DNA of 64,000 nt, taken from Lentisphaerae bacterium GWF2_57_35. Its GTDB lineage: Bacteria; Verrucomicrobiota; Kiritimatiellia; CAIQIC01; GWF2-57-35. The notes under the pieces were generated by a model that did not search any database, was not told the origin of the DNA, and saw nothing but the letters and a program-made list of their open reading frames with translations. The stretch is taken from positions 1 to 64,000 of the forward strand of contig MHBK01000020.1 of NCBI GenBank assembly GCA_001804865.1, read 5' to 3'. The first letter of the stretch is position 1. Each line of letters begins with the position of its first letter. A program made the translations under genes and the position numbers. Positions 27,298 to 35,822 of the stretch are shown in pieces.

Positions 27298-29409
27298 ATG
27301 CGCTTGAGCTTGCGGGCTCAACTGGTTCTAATGTCTTTCTTGCTGGTCTTCATGGCCGGGACGACCGTCACCATCTCGTCGATCGTATTGGTCAGCCGTT
27401 CCCGAAAAGAAATCCAGGGCACGCTGAAGAACAACCTGGAAGGGGTAAAAGAGCAAGTCGGAGGACAGGTTGGACAGATGTCGGCCGCCGCCGTGGCGGA
27501 AGTCGAAAAGGCCAGCGGCGTCGAGGCCGTCGGCCATATCCAGAAGATTGCCGAAGAGGCCCAGTCCGGGTTTAAAGACGTGGTGGGAGAATCCGTGGCC
27601 AAGGCCAGCGTGGAGATGGAAGCCACCATGGAGAAGCAGACCAAGGCCTTGTCCACGAATCTGGACGACATGCTGTCCCTCTCCACGGAAGCGGTCAATT
27701 CGCTCATCGAATTCGACACGCAATCTCAACGACTGCTGGGCAACACGACCGTCTTCAACGTGAGCGCCGTCAGCGCATTCGGATTGGATCAATTGCGGCA
27801 AGTGCAGGATCTGATGTCCGCATACGAGCAAAGCGCCGGCAAGGCCATTGCAGCCAACGAAGAGTCGCTGGATCTCATCATGATCGAGCTGGTCGAAAAA
27901 GCGGGGAATACAGGCACGAATCAGAGCTCCCTGCTGGATCTGGTCATGGAAAAAATCGATTCCTTCAAAGCAATCATGCAAGAGCGAAACGACACGCTGA
28001 ACAAGGAATTGCAGAGCGGCTTCAAGCTGCAAGCGGATGTTCTGGCCGAAGGCTTTCGTCTGCTCCGCGAGAAGTCGGCCCAGGCCGTCAGCCTCGAATT
28101 GAACAATGTGGCGCTTCTTCAGGAAGAGAAAATGGCGGACATCATCAGCGAATTGCTGACCCGCCAGGAAGGGATCGTAAGCGAAGTGTCGACATCCAGC
28201 GGCAAATTAAAGAGCGCTATTATGCGGCTGCAAACCGATGTCCCCAAGGAAGTGGACCAACTGGGCGCCAAAGCTCAGGGCATTATTGCCGCCAAAGCCG
28301 GACAGGTGAGCCAGAACGTAAAGAACTCCCAGGAGCAAATCGAACGAGAGATGAACTCCAAAATGGAGACTTTCAACAACGATCTGGAGCAGGTCATGAC
28401 CGTTTCCGTCACGGATGTGGGGCAAACGCTGAACAAGTCCCGCATCCGCAGCATTCAGTATAACATCGGCATCGGCCTGGTCTGCCTGCTGATTGGAATC
28501 GCCGCCAGTTTTATCTTCGCGACCAGGATTTCCGCGCCGTTGTTCCGGGTGATCCAGCGGTTGAAAGCCAGCGCAACCGAATCCAACGCCTCATCCAGGC
28601 AAATTTCCGAATCCAGCAAACAACTGGCGCAAGGCGCAAGCCAGCAGGCCTCCAACCTGGAGGAAACCTCCGCATCGCTCGAGGAAATGGCCTCCATGAC
28701 CCGGCAGAATGCGGATAACGCCAGACAAGCGGACCTTTTGATGGGCCAGGTGAAAACGACGCTGAAGGAAGGCTCGGAATCGGTCAGCCAAATGACCAAC
28801 GCCATCGATCAAATCAAGACGGCGTCCGGCGAAACCGCCAAGATCATCAAGACTATCGACGAAATCGCCTTTCAAACCAACCTGCTGGCCCTGAATGCCG
28901 CCGTGGAAGCCGCACGCGCCGGCGAAGCCGGCAAGGGTTTCGCCGTAGTGGCGGAAGAAGTGCGCAACCTGGCCAAACGAGCCGCCGATGCAGCGCGAAC
29001 GACGGCCAATCTGATCGACAACGCCCAGAAGCATGCGGATTCCGGCGTTAGCGTGGCCGAAACGATGAACAAGGTGTTTGTCGGCATCCAAAACAGTTCC
29101 GAGAAAGTCGCTTCGCTGGTCAGCGAGATTGCCGCCGCCACCCGCGAGCAATCGCAGGGCATCGACCAGGTCAACAAAGCCGTCTCCGAGATGGACCACG
29201 TCGTCCAACAAAACGCCGCCAATGCCCAGGAGTCCGCCAGCGCCGCGGCTCAGATGAACTCCCAAGCCGATTCTTTAAATGCCGTCGTCGAAGAATTGAT
29301 CGATAGCGTCAACGGGACGAAAGTCGGCGCACAAGCGGGAGCCGACAACCTATCCAAGCTGCCCGGCGCCCCAACGCGAAAGTCGCTTCCGGAAACACGG
29401 TCAGCATAA
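27298..29409 (+). CDS. Methyl-accepting chemotaxis protein with large helical periplasmic domain, paired with two binding proteins
   Basis: This 703-residue chemoreceptor has TM1 (about 9-33), a periplasmic region of about 350 residues (34-388), TM2 (389-408), a short HAMP-like linker and a signalling domain with tip [20 protein letters not shown]. The periplasmic part is rich in A, E, K, Q and S with heptad character and lacks any Cache or CZB motif, so it looks like a long helical bundle. The start has AAGGGGG upstream. It is the third gene of a unit with two solute-binding proteins; binding of loaded proteins to this domain is the likely signal. A hairpin terminator follows at 29432. Confidence 0.92.
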   Translation: MRLSLRAQLVLMSFLLVFMAGTTVTISSIVLVSRSRKEIQGTLKNNLEGVKEQVGGQVGQMSAAAVAEVEKASGVEAVGHIQKIAEEAQSGFKDVVGESVAKASVEMEATMEKQTKALSTNLDDMLSLSTEAVNSLIEFDTQSQRLLGNTTVFNVSAVSAFGLDQLRQVQDLMSAYEQSAGKAIAANEESLDLIMIELVEKAGNTGTNQSSLLDLVMEKIDSFKAIMQERNDTLNKELQSGFKLQADVLAEGFRLLREKSAQAVSLELNNVALLQEEKMADIISELLTRQEGIVSEVSTSSGKLKSAIMRLQTDVPKEVDQLGAKAQGIIAAKAGQVSQNVKNSQEQIEREMNSKMETFNNDLEQVMTVSVTDVGQTLNKSRIRSIQYNIGIGLVCLLIGIAASFIFATRISAPLFRVIQRLKASATESNASSRQISESSKQLAQGASQQASNLEETSASLEEMASMTRQNADNARQADLLMGQVKTTLKEGSESVSQMTNAIDQIKTASGETAKIIKTIDEIAFQTNLLALNAAVEAARAGEAGKGFAVVAEEVRNLAKRAADAARTTANLIDNAQKHADSGVSVAETMNKVFVGIQNSSEKVASLVSEIAAATREQSQGIDQVNKAVSEMDHVVQQNAANAQESASAAAQMNSQADSLNAVVEELIDSVNGTKVGAQAGADNLSKLPGAPTRKSLPETRSA

Positions 29410-29431
29410 GAGACGAGATCGAAAAGGGAAT

Positions 29432-29458
29432 GGGCCGTCGACCATTATTGGGCGGCCC
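29432..29458. terminator. Hairpin terminator between convergent MCP genes
   Basis: GGGCCG (29432-29437) pairs with CGGCCC (29453-29458) around a 15-base loop, followed by CCTTTC. It separates the + strand MCP from the converging minus-strand MCP and probably serves both. The T-run is short. Confidence 0.5.
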
Positions 29459-29492
29459 CTTTCACGGCTTGCGCGAACACGCCGAACCATCC

Positions 29493-31130
29493 CTACGACA
29501 GCTTTTTCTGCACAGGGTTGACGTTCGCCTTTTTGCCGGACGCTTCCGGAGCAGGCAACCGGCCTGAAGCAACGGCCGCCGCACCGAGTTGCAGCTCGTT
29601 TCCATGCCCTTGAGCGCCGTTCCCTCCGACAATCCGCTTCAAATCCATGACCATCCCGGAGAGATCCTCCGATTGCGCCGACAACTCCGCGGCGGCGGCG
29701 GCCGATTCCTCGGCATTGGCGGCATTTTGCTGGACCACTTTATCCATCTCGGAAACCGCCGTGTTGATTTGATCGATGCCCAAGGCTTGCTCCTTGGATG
29801 CCGCCGTGATTTCGGCGATCAGCGAGGCCGTCTTGCTGGCGCTGTCCTGGATGGAAGCCAGATTTTTGGCCACGTCAACCGAAACCGACACGCCGGCGTC
29901 GGCGTTTTTCTTCGATTCGTCGATGAGGTTGGCGGTGTTCTTGGCCGCTTCCGCACTGCGCCGGGCGAGATTCCGGACTTCCTCGGCCACCACGGCAAAG
30001 CCCTTGCCGGCTTCGCCCGCCCGCGCGGCTTCCACGGCGGCATTCAGGGCCAGCAGGTTGGTTTGAAAGGCGATTTCGTCGATGGTCTTGATGATCTTGG
30101 CCGTTTCGTCCGAAGAATGCTTGATCTTCTCGATCGCTTCCGCCATGCGTTTCATGGCGCCCACCCCTTGTGCAGCCATGGAATGCGCATCGCGGGCGGC
30201 GGAGTCGGCATGCGCGGCCGTATCCGCATTCTGCCGGGTCATGGAAGCCATTTCCTCCAACGACGCCGAGGTCTCTTCCAGGCTGGAGGCTTGGAGACTT
30301 GCGCCCTCCGCCAACTGCTGGCTGGCCCCCGTCACCTGCGCAGAAGACCGCGTCATCTGCTCCGAATCATCCGTCAGTCCGGCAATCACCCGTCCGATCG
30401 GCTTGGTAATGCCCGTATAAACGACCAGCCCCAACGCGATCACAATGAGCACCAGACAGAGCACCAGAATGGACATGCTAACCCATAAAATGCGGGACAT
30501 CGCTTTTTCGTAGACGACTCGAGCGCCGATCATGGTTTCGTCGATTTTTTTGGTACTGACGTTAACCACCTGTTTGAACCGGTCCTTGGCTAATTTAACA
30601 TAGAGCATGCCGTAAAAATCGCCGACCTTCCAACTGGGATGAAACCGAATCATGTCGGCATCGACAAACAGCGGTTCATATAAAGCAAAGGCATCCTCTT
30701 CTTCGCGAAAAACCACATCCTTGCTTTCACGGCCCTCGTCCCACACATCCTGAGGCGCCTGCCGGCCTTCGGCGGACTGATCGGAGGATAACTCCACCTT
30801 GCCGCTAAGCCCATAAAACGAGAACTCCCGCATGTCTTTCAAGGCGTCCTGTTGCTTGGCGAGGTACATGAATTTGGCGGCTTCGCCGGGCTGCAAGGAT
30901 TCTCCGGCCGCAATTTTGATTTCTTCGAGCAAATCTTTCGCCGCCTGCGTACTCATTTCCCGCATGCTGGTCGTCGTCATGTCCTGCACATTCGCCATGC
31001 CGCTTTGGAAATCGCTCATGACAAAGGTGAAACTGGTAGCGGTCAACCGATAGGTTACCCATTCCAATATCAACATGGATACGATAAACAAACCCGTCGT
31101 GACCAGGAATATTCGCCGACCCAAACTCAT
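29493..31130 (-). CDS. Methyl-accepting chemotaxis protein translationally coupled to a [NiFe] hydrogenase
   Basis: This 545-residue chemoreceptor has TM1 (about 6-28), a periplasmic sensor of about 185 residues (29-213), TM2 (214-240), HAMP-like linker and signalling domain with tip [20 protein letters not shown]. The sensor resembles a single-Cache fold ([20 protein letters not shown], then [14 protein letters not shown] near 171-184). Its ATG overlaps the stop of the hydrogenase small-subunit gene by 4 bases, so translation of the two should be coupled. This is a strong sign that the MCP and the hydrogenase work together; the periplasmic sensor could touch the exported hydrogenase. No cytochrome or electron partner is encoded here. 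It could still be a read-through neighbour with an unrelated ligand. Confidence 0.9.
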   Translation of the reverse strand: MSLGRRIFLVTTGLFIVSMLILEWVTYRLTATSFTFVMSDFQSGMANVQDMTTTSMREMSTQAAKDLLEEIKIAAGESLQPGEAAKFMYLAKQQDALKDMREFSFYGLSGKVELSSDQSAEGRQAPQDVWDEGRESKDVVFREEEDAFALYEPLFVDADMIRFHPSWKVGDFYGMLYVKLAKDRFKQVVNVSTKKIDETMIGARVVYEKAMSRILWVSMSILVLCLVLIVIALGLVVYTGITKPIGRVIAGLTDDSEQMTRSSAQVTGASQQLAEGASLQASSLEETSASLEEMASMTRQNADTAAHADSAARDAHSMAAQGVGAMKRMAEAIEKIKHSSDETAKIIKTIDEIAFQTNLLALNAAVEAARAGEAGKGFAVVAEEVRNLARRSAEAAKNTANLIDESKKNADAGVSVSVDVAKNLASIQDSASKTASLIAEITAASKEQALGIDQINTAVSEMDKVVQQNAANAEESAAAAAELSAQSEDLSGMVMDLKRIVGGNGAQGHGNELQLGAAAVASGRLPAPEASGKKANVNPVQKKLS

Positions 31131-32095
31131 GACGCGCCTCCTTTGCGTTGGGCTTCTTCATACCCGACCGCATGCTGCTGTTCCCCTTTACGGTAGAATG
31201 GAAAAGCCTTGCTCTTGCCGAATTGCGGATGGCTGCAGCCGATGCACGGCGCCGAAGCCCGAATGCACCAATTCACGCCGCCATTCCATTGCCGTCGGGG
31301 ACAGTCGGTATAACTCAACATGCCTAGACACCCCAACTTGAACAGGCAGCCTTCGGAATCGCCGAATTTCTCGGCGAACAAATGCTTGCTGTAATAGTGA
31401 AAACGCGGGCAATCGTCATGGGTCGAATGGGCAAAAAACATGTCCGGCGTCAGCAGTTCCTTATTCACGCCCGGATAACCCCGTCCGGCGAGATAAGCCA
31501 GCGTTCCGACCATCGAATCCGGATGGATCGGGCAACTCGGGCAATTCACGAGACGCTGCTCGGGGGACAGGCCGTTCTTGCGCATGAATTCCATGACGCT
31601 GATCGCCCCGGTCGGATTCCCTTCCGCCGCCGGGATGCCGCCATAGGTGGCGCAGGTTCCGGCGCCGACTACAAACTGCGCCTTGCGCAGCAAAGGCAGC
31701 AGGATCTCCGAAAAGGGCCTTCCGCCTATGATGCAAGCTTCCGGCATGGTCGACGGGATGGAGCCCTCCACCACCAGGATAAAGGGTTCGTTGCCCGCGG
31801 CCATATCGTCGACCACTTTCATGGCCACATGACCGGTGGCCGCCGACAGGGTCTGATGGAACACCAGGGAAACCAATTCGGTGACCACTTCCAGCACATA
31901 GGGATTGTCGGCATTCATCAGCGAAACCGAACACCCGCTGCAGGATTGCCCCTGCAACCAGACAATCCGGGGCAAGCCCTTGGACAGCTTTTCGAGCCCG
32001 GCGGCAAAGGCGTCCGCATAAAACCTTGAAAGCCCCGCCCCCGCCGCCAAAATGCCGCTGACCTTTAGGAAATCGCGCCGTGACAATTGTTTCAT
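31127..32095 (-). CDS. [NiFe] hydrogenase small subunit with Tat signal
   Basis: This 322-residue small subunit has a Tat signal peptide (SRRDFLK at 5-11, then a hydrophobic stretch). Its Fe-S ligands are: proximal C52, C55, C148, C185; distal H226, C229, C250, C256; medial C265, C277, C284, C287. Position 277 (NWCI, seven residues before C284) is Pro in standard [3Fe-4S] medial clusters, so this protein can hold three [4Fe-4S] clusters. No C-terminal membrane anchor is present. ATG 32095 is used because the Tat signal starts there; an earlier in-frame start is not supported. It follows the large-subunit gene (reverse of the usual order) and overlaps the MCP. Confidence 0.93.
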   Translation of the reverse strand: MKQLSRRDFLKVSGILAAGAGLSRFYADAFAAGLEKLSKGLPRIVWLQGQSCSGCSVSLMNADNPYVLEVVTELVSLVFHQTLSAATGHVAMKVVDDMAAGNEPFILVVEGSIPSTMPEACIIGGRPFSEILLPLLRKAQFVVGAGTCATYGGIPAAEGNPTGAISVMEFMRKNGLSPEQRLVNCPSCPIHPDSMVGTLAYLAGRGYPGVNKELLTPDMFFAHSTHDDCPRFHYYSKHLFAEKFGDSEGCLFKLGCLGMLSYTDCPRRQWNGGVNWCIRASAPCIGCSHPQFGKSKAFPFYRKGEQQHAVGYEEAQRKGGAS

Positions 32096-32112
32096 GAGAA
32101 TACCCTTCGCAT

Positions 32113-33663
32113 TTAGTGAACCGCACACGCCAGACACGGATCGAACGAACGAACCACCCGCGCCGCCTCCATGGGCTGTTCGGGATCGGCCACCACGACG
32201 CCTTCCAGCGCTTTCTCCACCGGTCCCGGCTGTCCTTTATCGTCCCGCGGCGAACAGTTCCAGGTGGTGGGAACGACGCACTGATACTGCGCAATGCGGT
32301 AGTTGTCGATCGTCAGCCAGTGCCCCAGCGCGCCCCGCGCGGCCTCCGTCAGGCCATATCCGGAGGCGCTTTTGGGAATGGCGAAATCCTGCGTGGGATT
32401 CGCGTTCATCTCGACCTCATCCAGCCAGCGGAACGTCTGTCGCAGGATAATTCTCAGTTCGACGGCCCGGGCCAGAATCCGCCCCAGCACGGAATTCAGT
32501 TTGCCGACCGGCAGGCCCAAGACCTTCAAAAGGGCGTCCACCTCCTCCTTAACAACGCTATTAGGCGAATGATAATCCACCAACACGCGGGCCAAGGGTC
32601 CGACCTCCATGGGAAGCCCCCTGTACCGGGGCGCCTTCAGCCATGAATAGGCGTTCGCCTTGCGCGGTTCAGGAAGAGTCTTCCCTTGGGACGGATGCAA
32701 ACCGCTTCCGGAAGCAAACCGGGAATGCCCCACGTCCTCGGAAATGGCCTTTACATCCAGCGGCTCGAATTTGCCGCCGATCAAGGCGCCGGGCGAAAAC
32801 AACGTACGCCCGCTGTCGTCGTTCTCGAAGACGCCATACGACAGCATATTCCCATAGCCGCCGCCCACATCCCAATACTGCGGGAAGGCCTGAGCCGCCG
32901 TGACGATGTCGGGCAAATAGACCTGCTCGACAAAGCGCTGCACGTGTTTAAGCCGGGAGAGGTAGGTCAAGTAGCGTTCTTCGGTCGGACGCTGGGTCAC
33001 GCCGCCGGGCACCAGGGCCGTGCTGTGCGGAAGCCGGGCGCCGAATACCGCGCACATCTCGTGCGCCACGCGGCGGATATCCAACGCCTCGGCGTAGTGG
33101 GCAATCAAGGCGCAGTTGGTGTCCACATCCTTGATGTAGTAGTCGCCCTCGTAGCGGGGAAGAAACGGGGCGGCCGGAAAGGCTTCCGTACCCGCTTTTG
33201 CCCGTGCCAGCGCAGCTTCCGCCCAGCTTTTAATGGATAGCAGCGCGCGGTCCTTGCCGGTGTAGCTTACAATGGCCGTGATATCCACAAAATCCACGGC
33301 GCTCAGGTGGTAGAAATGCAGCAAATGCGAATGGGCGTATTCCGCCGCCAGCATCAGGTTCTGCAACAGTCGTCCATTGCCCTTGATTTTAATGCCGTAG
33401 GCCATTTCCTGGGCCCGGCAGGATGCAATGCCATGCTCGATCGAACAGACCCCGCATATGCGTTGAGTAATTTGCTGCGCATCGAGAGGATCTCTTCCTT
33501 CCAGGATCTTTTCGAAGCCGCGAAACATCTCGCCTTCACAACGAGCTTCTTTGATGCGGTAAGCCGTTTTCCCCTCTCCGGACGTCATCGACTCGGTTTC
33601 GGTGTGAATGGCCAAATGTCCTTCAATTCGGGTCAAAGGACTCACGGCAATGGACTTTTCCAT
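32113..33663 (-). CDS. [NiFe] hydrogenase large subunit without a C-terminal processing peptide
   Basis: This 516-residue catalytic subunit has the N-terminal motif SPLTRIEGHLAIH, Ni ligands C70/C73 in RICGVCSIEHG, and C510/C513 in DPCLACAVH, ending at H516. Catalytic [NiFe] enzymes usually carry a further 15 or so residues that a protease removes after this His. Here the stop codon follows the His directly, as in H2-sensing (HupV/HoxC) subunits. The start has GGAGGGGGT before ATG. No hyp, protease or cytochrome gene is in the window. It is the first gene of the hydrogenase-MCP operon. The protein would need to travel with the Tat-carrying small subunit to reach the periplasm. Confidence 0.93.
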   Translation of the reverse strand: MEKSIAVSPLTRIEGHLAIHTETESMTSGEGKTAYRIKEARCEGEMFRGFEKILEGRDPLDAQQITQRICGVCSIEHGIASCRAQEMAYGIKIKGNGRLLQNLMLAAEYAHSHLLHFYHLSAVDFVDITAIVSYTGKDRALLSIKSWAEAALARAKAGTEAFPAAPFLPRYEGDYYIKDVDTNCALIAHYAEALDIRRVAHEMCAVFGARLPHSTALVPGGVTQRPTEERYLTYLSRLKHVQRFVEQVYLPDIVTAAQAFPQYWDVGGGYGNMLSYGVFENDDSGRTLFSPGALIGGKFEPLDVKAISEDVGHSRFASGSGLHPSQGKTLPEPRKANAYSWLKAPRYRGLPMEVGPLARVLVDYHSPNSVVKEEVDALLKVLGLPVGKLNSVLGRILARAVELRIILRQTFRWLDEVEMNANPTQDFAIPKSASGYGLTEAARGALGHWLTIDNYRIAQYQCVVPTTWNCSPRDDKGQPGPVEKALEGVVVADPEQPMEAARVVRSFDPCLACAVH

Positions 33664-33698
33664 ACCCCCTCCAAGTTTAGCGATGCTTGCTGTCTATG

Positions 33699-33742
33699 TA
33701 AGAATTATTCTTATCCATATCTAAAGATTTAGCTGCTGTAAA
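33699..33742 (-). promoter_or_regulatory. Possible promoter and palindromic operator of the hydrogenase-MCP operon
   Basis: On the minus strand TTTACA (complement of 33737-33742) and TATGGA (complement of 33714-33719) are 17 bases apart, the spacing of a sigma70 promoter. The palindrome TAAGAATTATTCTTA (33699-33713) starts next to the -10 box, where a repressor would block initiation. Both lie about 36-80 bases upstream of the hydrogenase ATG. Confidence 0.45.
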
Positions 33743-33777
33743 GTTAATTAACCCCGTCACGCCAAATACGATAGACC

Positions 33778-34461
33778 TCAGCTTCCAGGCCACTGCGCCA
33801 GCCCCGCATACTCGACGGCTTTTTTAATCAGCTCGGCGGAGTTTCGCAGCTTCAACTTGGTTTTGATGTTCTGCCGATGGACGTCGACGGTTTTCCTGCT
33901 AATCCCCAAATGAGCGGCGATATCATGGGATTTTTTCCCCCGCCCCACCAGTTCGAAAACCTCCAATTCCCGCGCCGTCAACACATCGGCGATGGACGTG
34001 GAGGCCGATTTCCCATCCACCGCCTTCAACAGGAGTTGCTCGTTGATCTCGTCGCTGAGATAGATTTTACCGCGGGAAACGCAACGAAGTCCCTCGATCA
34101 AGCGGGCCGGATTGTCCGTCTTCATGACATACCCGCGCGCCCCCAGCTTCAAAGATCGCTCGGCATGCAGGGATTCCTCATGCATGGACAAGACCAAGAT
34201 CGGCAAGGAGGGATAAATCTCCGCCAGCTTTTTGATCAGGCTGTATCCGCTGGAATTCTTCAAGGAAAGGTCCACGACGACCACATCCGGAGTCTTTTGA
34301 TCGACCAGACGAAGAGCCTCCTCTTCATCCTCGGCTTGCCCACAAGTCAGCAAGTCCTTGTGCTGATTGATGAAATTCTCGATGCCTTGGCGAACCAAGG
34401 GATGGTCGTCTACGATTAGGATTTTGATGCGTTTCCCTGGCGCCCGCTTCGCTTTCTGCAT
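33778..34461 (-). CDS. NarL/LuxR-family response regulator (orphan)
   Basis: This 227-residue protein has a receiver with D18/D19 (IVDDHPLVRQG), phospho-Asp D64 (VDLSLKNSSG) and K114 or so in VMKTDN. A LuxR-type HTH follows (LTARELEVFELVGRGKKSHD, then LGISRKTVDVHRQNIKTKL). It resembles the regulator at 20285 but has no kinase gene beside it. It is the nearest gene upstream of the hydrogenase operon on the same strand, separated by a 114-base region with promoter-like and palindromic sequence, so it may control that operon. This is inference from position. Confidence 0.92.
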   Translation of the reverse strand: MQKAKRAPGKRIKILIVDDHPLVRQGIENFINQHKDLLTCGQAEDEEEALRLVDQKTPDVVVVDLSLKNSSGYSLIKKLAEIYPSLPILVLSMHEESLHAERSLKLGARGYVMKTDNPARLIEGLRCVSRGKIYLSDEINEQLLLKAVDGKSASTSIADVLTARELEVFELVGRGKKSHDIAAHLGISRKTVDVHRQNIKTKLKLRNSAELIKKAVEYAGLAQWPGS

Positions 34462-34763
34462 GACATAAGCTCCGAGTTATCCACATCCAGCCTCCGTCGT
34501 CGGAATCGCCGCCCGCCCCAACTTTCGCTCACTCCTTACGGAGCGTCGCCTTCCACACAGAGACTCTGAAAGACTTGTATTTTGTCATAAGCCCTCCGAA
34601 GTGCAAGAAAAGCTTGGCGTATTCGCGCATTGGAAATTTCTACCCGCTTCCGAATGCGGCTCCTACGGGACGCCATCGCCAACAACGCCCCGGAAGCTTA
34701 GACAGGAAGGAACATACGGGACGCCCTTGCATTTGTTTACCATAACCGCAGGAGTTCTTCGCC
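34462..34763. other. Intergenic region with short repeats, no gene seen
   Basis: About 300 bases without a supported reading frame. TACGGGACGCC occurs twice (near 34667 and 34713). A short open frame on the + strand from 34601 is proline/arginine-rich, lacks a ribosome site and runs into the antisense of the next gene, so it was not accepted. Confidence 0.5.
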
Positions 34764-35504
34764 TCAAGAGCCCGGCATTTCGAAGTCGCACACCAAGGGG
34801 AGATGATCGGACAACGTAACCTGGGGCGCCTGGAAGCCGGTGACTTTGATGCCGGGGCTGCACAGGATGAAATCCAGTTGCCGTGTGGGATTCCAGCTCG
34901 GAAACGTTCGCAGGCCCTCGACGTTGGCATTCAACAAGCCGGTCGCGGCCAGAAAAAGCTGCAGTTCGCGATCGCCCCACAGCACGTTGAAATCGCCCGC
35001 AACAATACAGGGCTTTTTCACCGCCTTCACCAGGGAATGCAAATCGCGCAACTGGTACTGCCGGTGCCGGAATTTCAGCGACAGATGCACCAGGAAAATG
35101 GACAGGTTCTCCAGCTCCAACTCGATCACCAGGCGTTTGACGCCGCTGTCGAAGTAATGAAACCGCTCGGTCTGGATCTTATCGCTGGTCAAAAAGGCAT
35201 TCACCTGCTTGTTGAAGAGCGGCAACTTGCGGGCCACCGAGGTTTCGCCGTATTTGCTGTTGAACGAATGATAATGGCCCAACGCCCGGGCAATAATCTC
35301 GGCCTGATTGAGCTTGGCGGAACGATACGAACCGCTGTCGACCTCAACCAGCCCGACAATGTCCGGGTGATGCGACCAGATGAAATCGATGATGCGGTCC
35401 AGGTTTTGCGACGTCGGCCGCAAATATCCGCCGAAGGGAAACGGGAAATGAAATCCACGGCCCGTCCCGGCGCAGTACCGCACGTTATATAAAAGAAATC
35501 TCAT
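34764..35504 (-). CDS. Endonuclease/exonuclease/phosphatase (EEP) family protein
   Basis: This 246-residue member of the DNase I/Mg-dependent EEP superfamily starts MRFLLYNVRY (the N-terminal Asn site) and contains HPDIVGLVEVD (metal-binding Glu). It continues with VAGDFNVLWGD (GDFN catalytic Asp/Asn) and ends with TLSDHLPLVCDF (SDH motif), so all four active-site blocks are in order. Substrates in the family range from DNA to sphingomyelin and inositol phosphates. No signal peptide is visible. The ATG at 35504 has a poor ribosome site, but its N terminus matches the fold start. Confidence 0.85.
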   Translation of the reverse strand: MRFLLYNVRYCAGTGRGFHFPFPFGGYLRPTSQNLDRIIDFIWSHHPDIVGLVEVDSGSYRSAKLNQAEIIARALGHYHSFNSKYGETSVARKLPLFNKQVNAFLTSDKIQTERFHYFDSGVKRLVIELELENLSIFLVHLSLKFRHRQYQLRDLHSLVKAVKKPCIVAGDFNVLWGDRELQLFLAATGLLNANVEGLRTFPSWNPTRQLDFILCSPGIKVTGFQAPQVTLSDHLPLVCDFEMPGS

Positions 35505-35605
35505 GAAACAATAATCTACCCATAAATGTCGTAACGGACAATGTCGAAGCCGCCCATCCGTCATGGCGCCGAGCCTGCTTTAATGTTTGTGACCGGAGAA
35601 ATCGC

Positions 35606-35815
35606 ATGAATATACCGCAAAACACGGCCGTGGATAAAACGAATGGCTTGTATTCGATCGATTCCATCTTGAAGCCGAGAATCGAACGGGCAAAGCTCGA
35701 GGAGGCCGCGCAGGAACGGGCTCCGGAAAGCTTGGAGCAGACGGTAAACGCATCGACGACGGCAGCCTCCGATTCGCTTCCGGCCTTGGGCCGTTTCATC
35801 AATGTCTGGGCGTGA
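35606..35815 (+). CDS. Small hypothetical protein
   Basis: This 69-residue hydrophilic protein has a good ribosome site (GGAGAAAT, 4 bases before ATG). It lies in a 318-base gap between two minus-strand genes and converges with the BMP gene. The sequence (YSIDSILKPRIERAKLEEAA, rich in Ala, Glu and Ser) resembles no family I recognise. It could be a short regulatory protein; a chance reading frame is possible. Confidence 0.45.
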   Translation: MNIPQNTAVDKTNGLYSIDSILKPRIERAKLEEAAQERAPESLEQTVNASTTAASDSLPALGRFINVWA

Positions 35816-35822
35816 GTTGTCT

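Noticed and set aside
27298..29409. Cache domain in the second MCP
   Set aside because: The periplasmic part shows heptad-like helical composition and no Cache signature; called helical instead.
34601..34819. Small gene in the gap after the orphan regulator
   Set aside because: No ribosome site, odd composition, and it runs into the antisense of the EEP gene.
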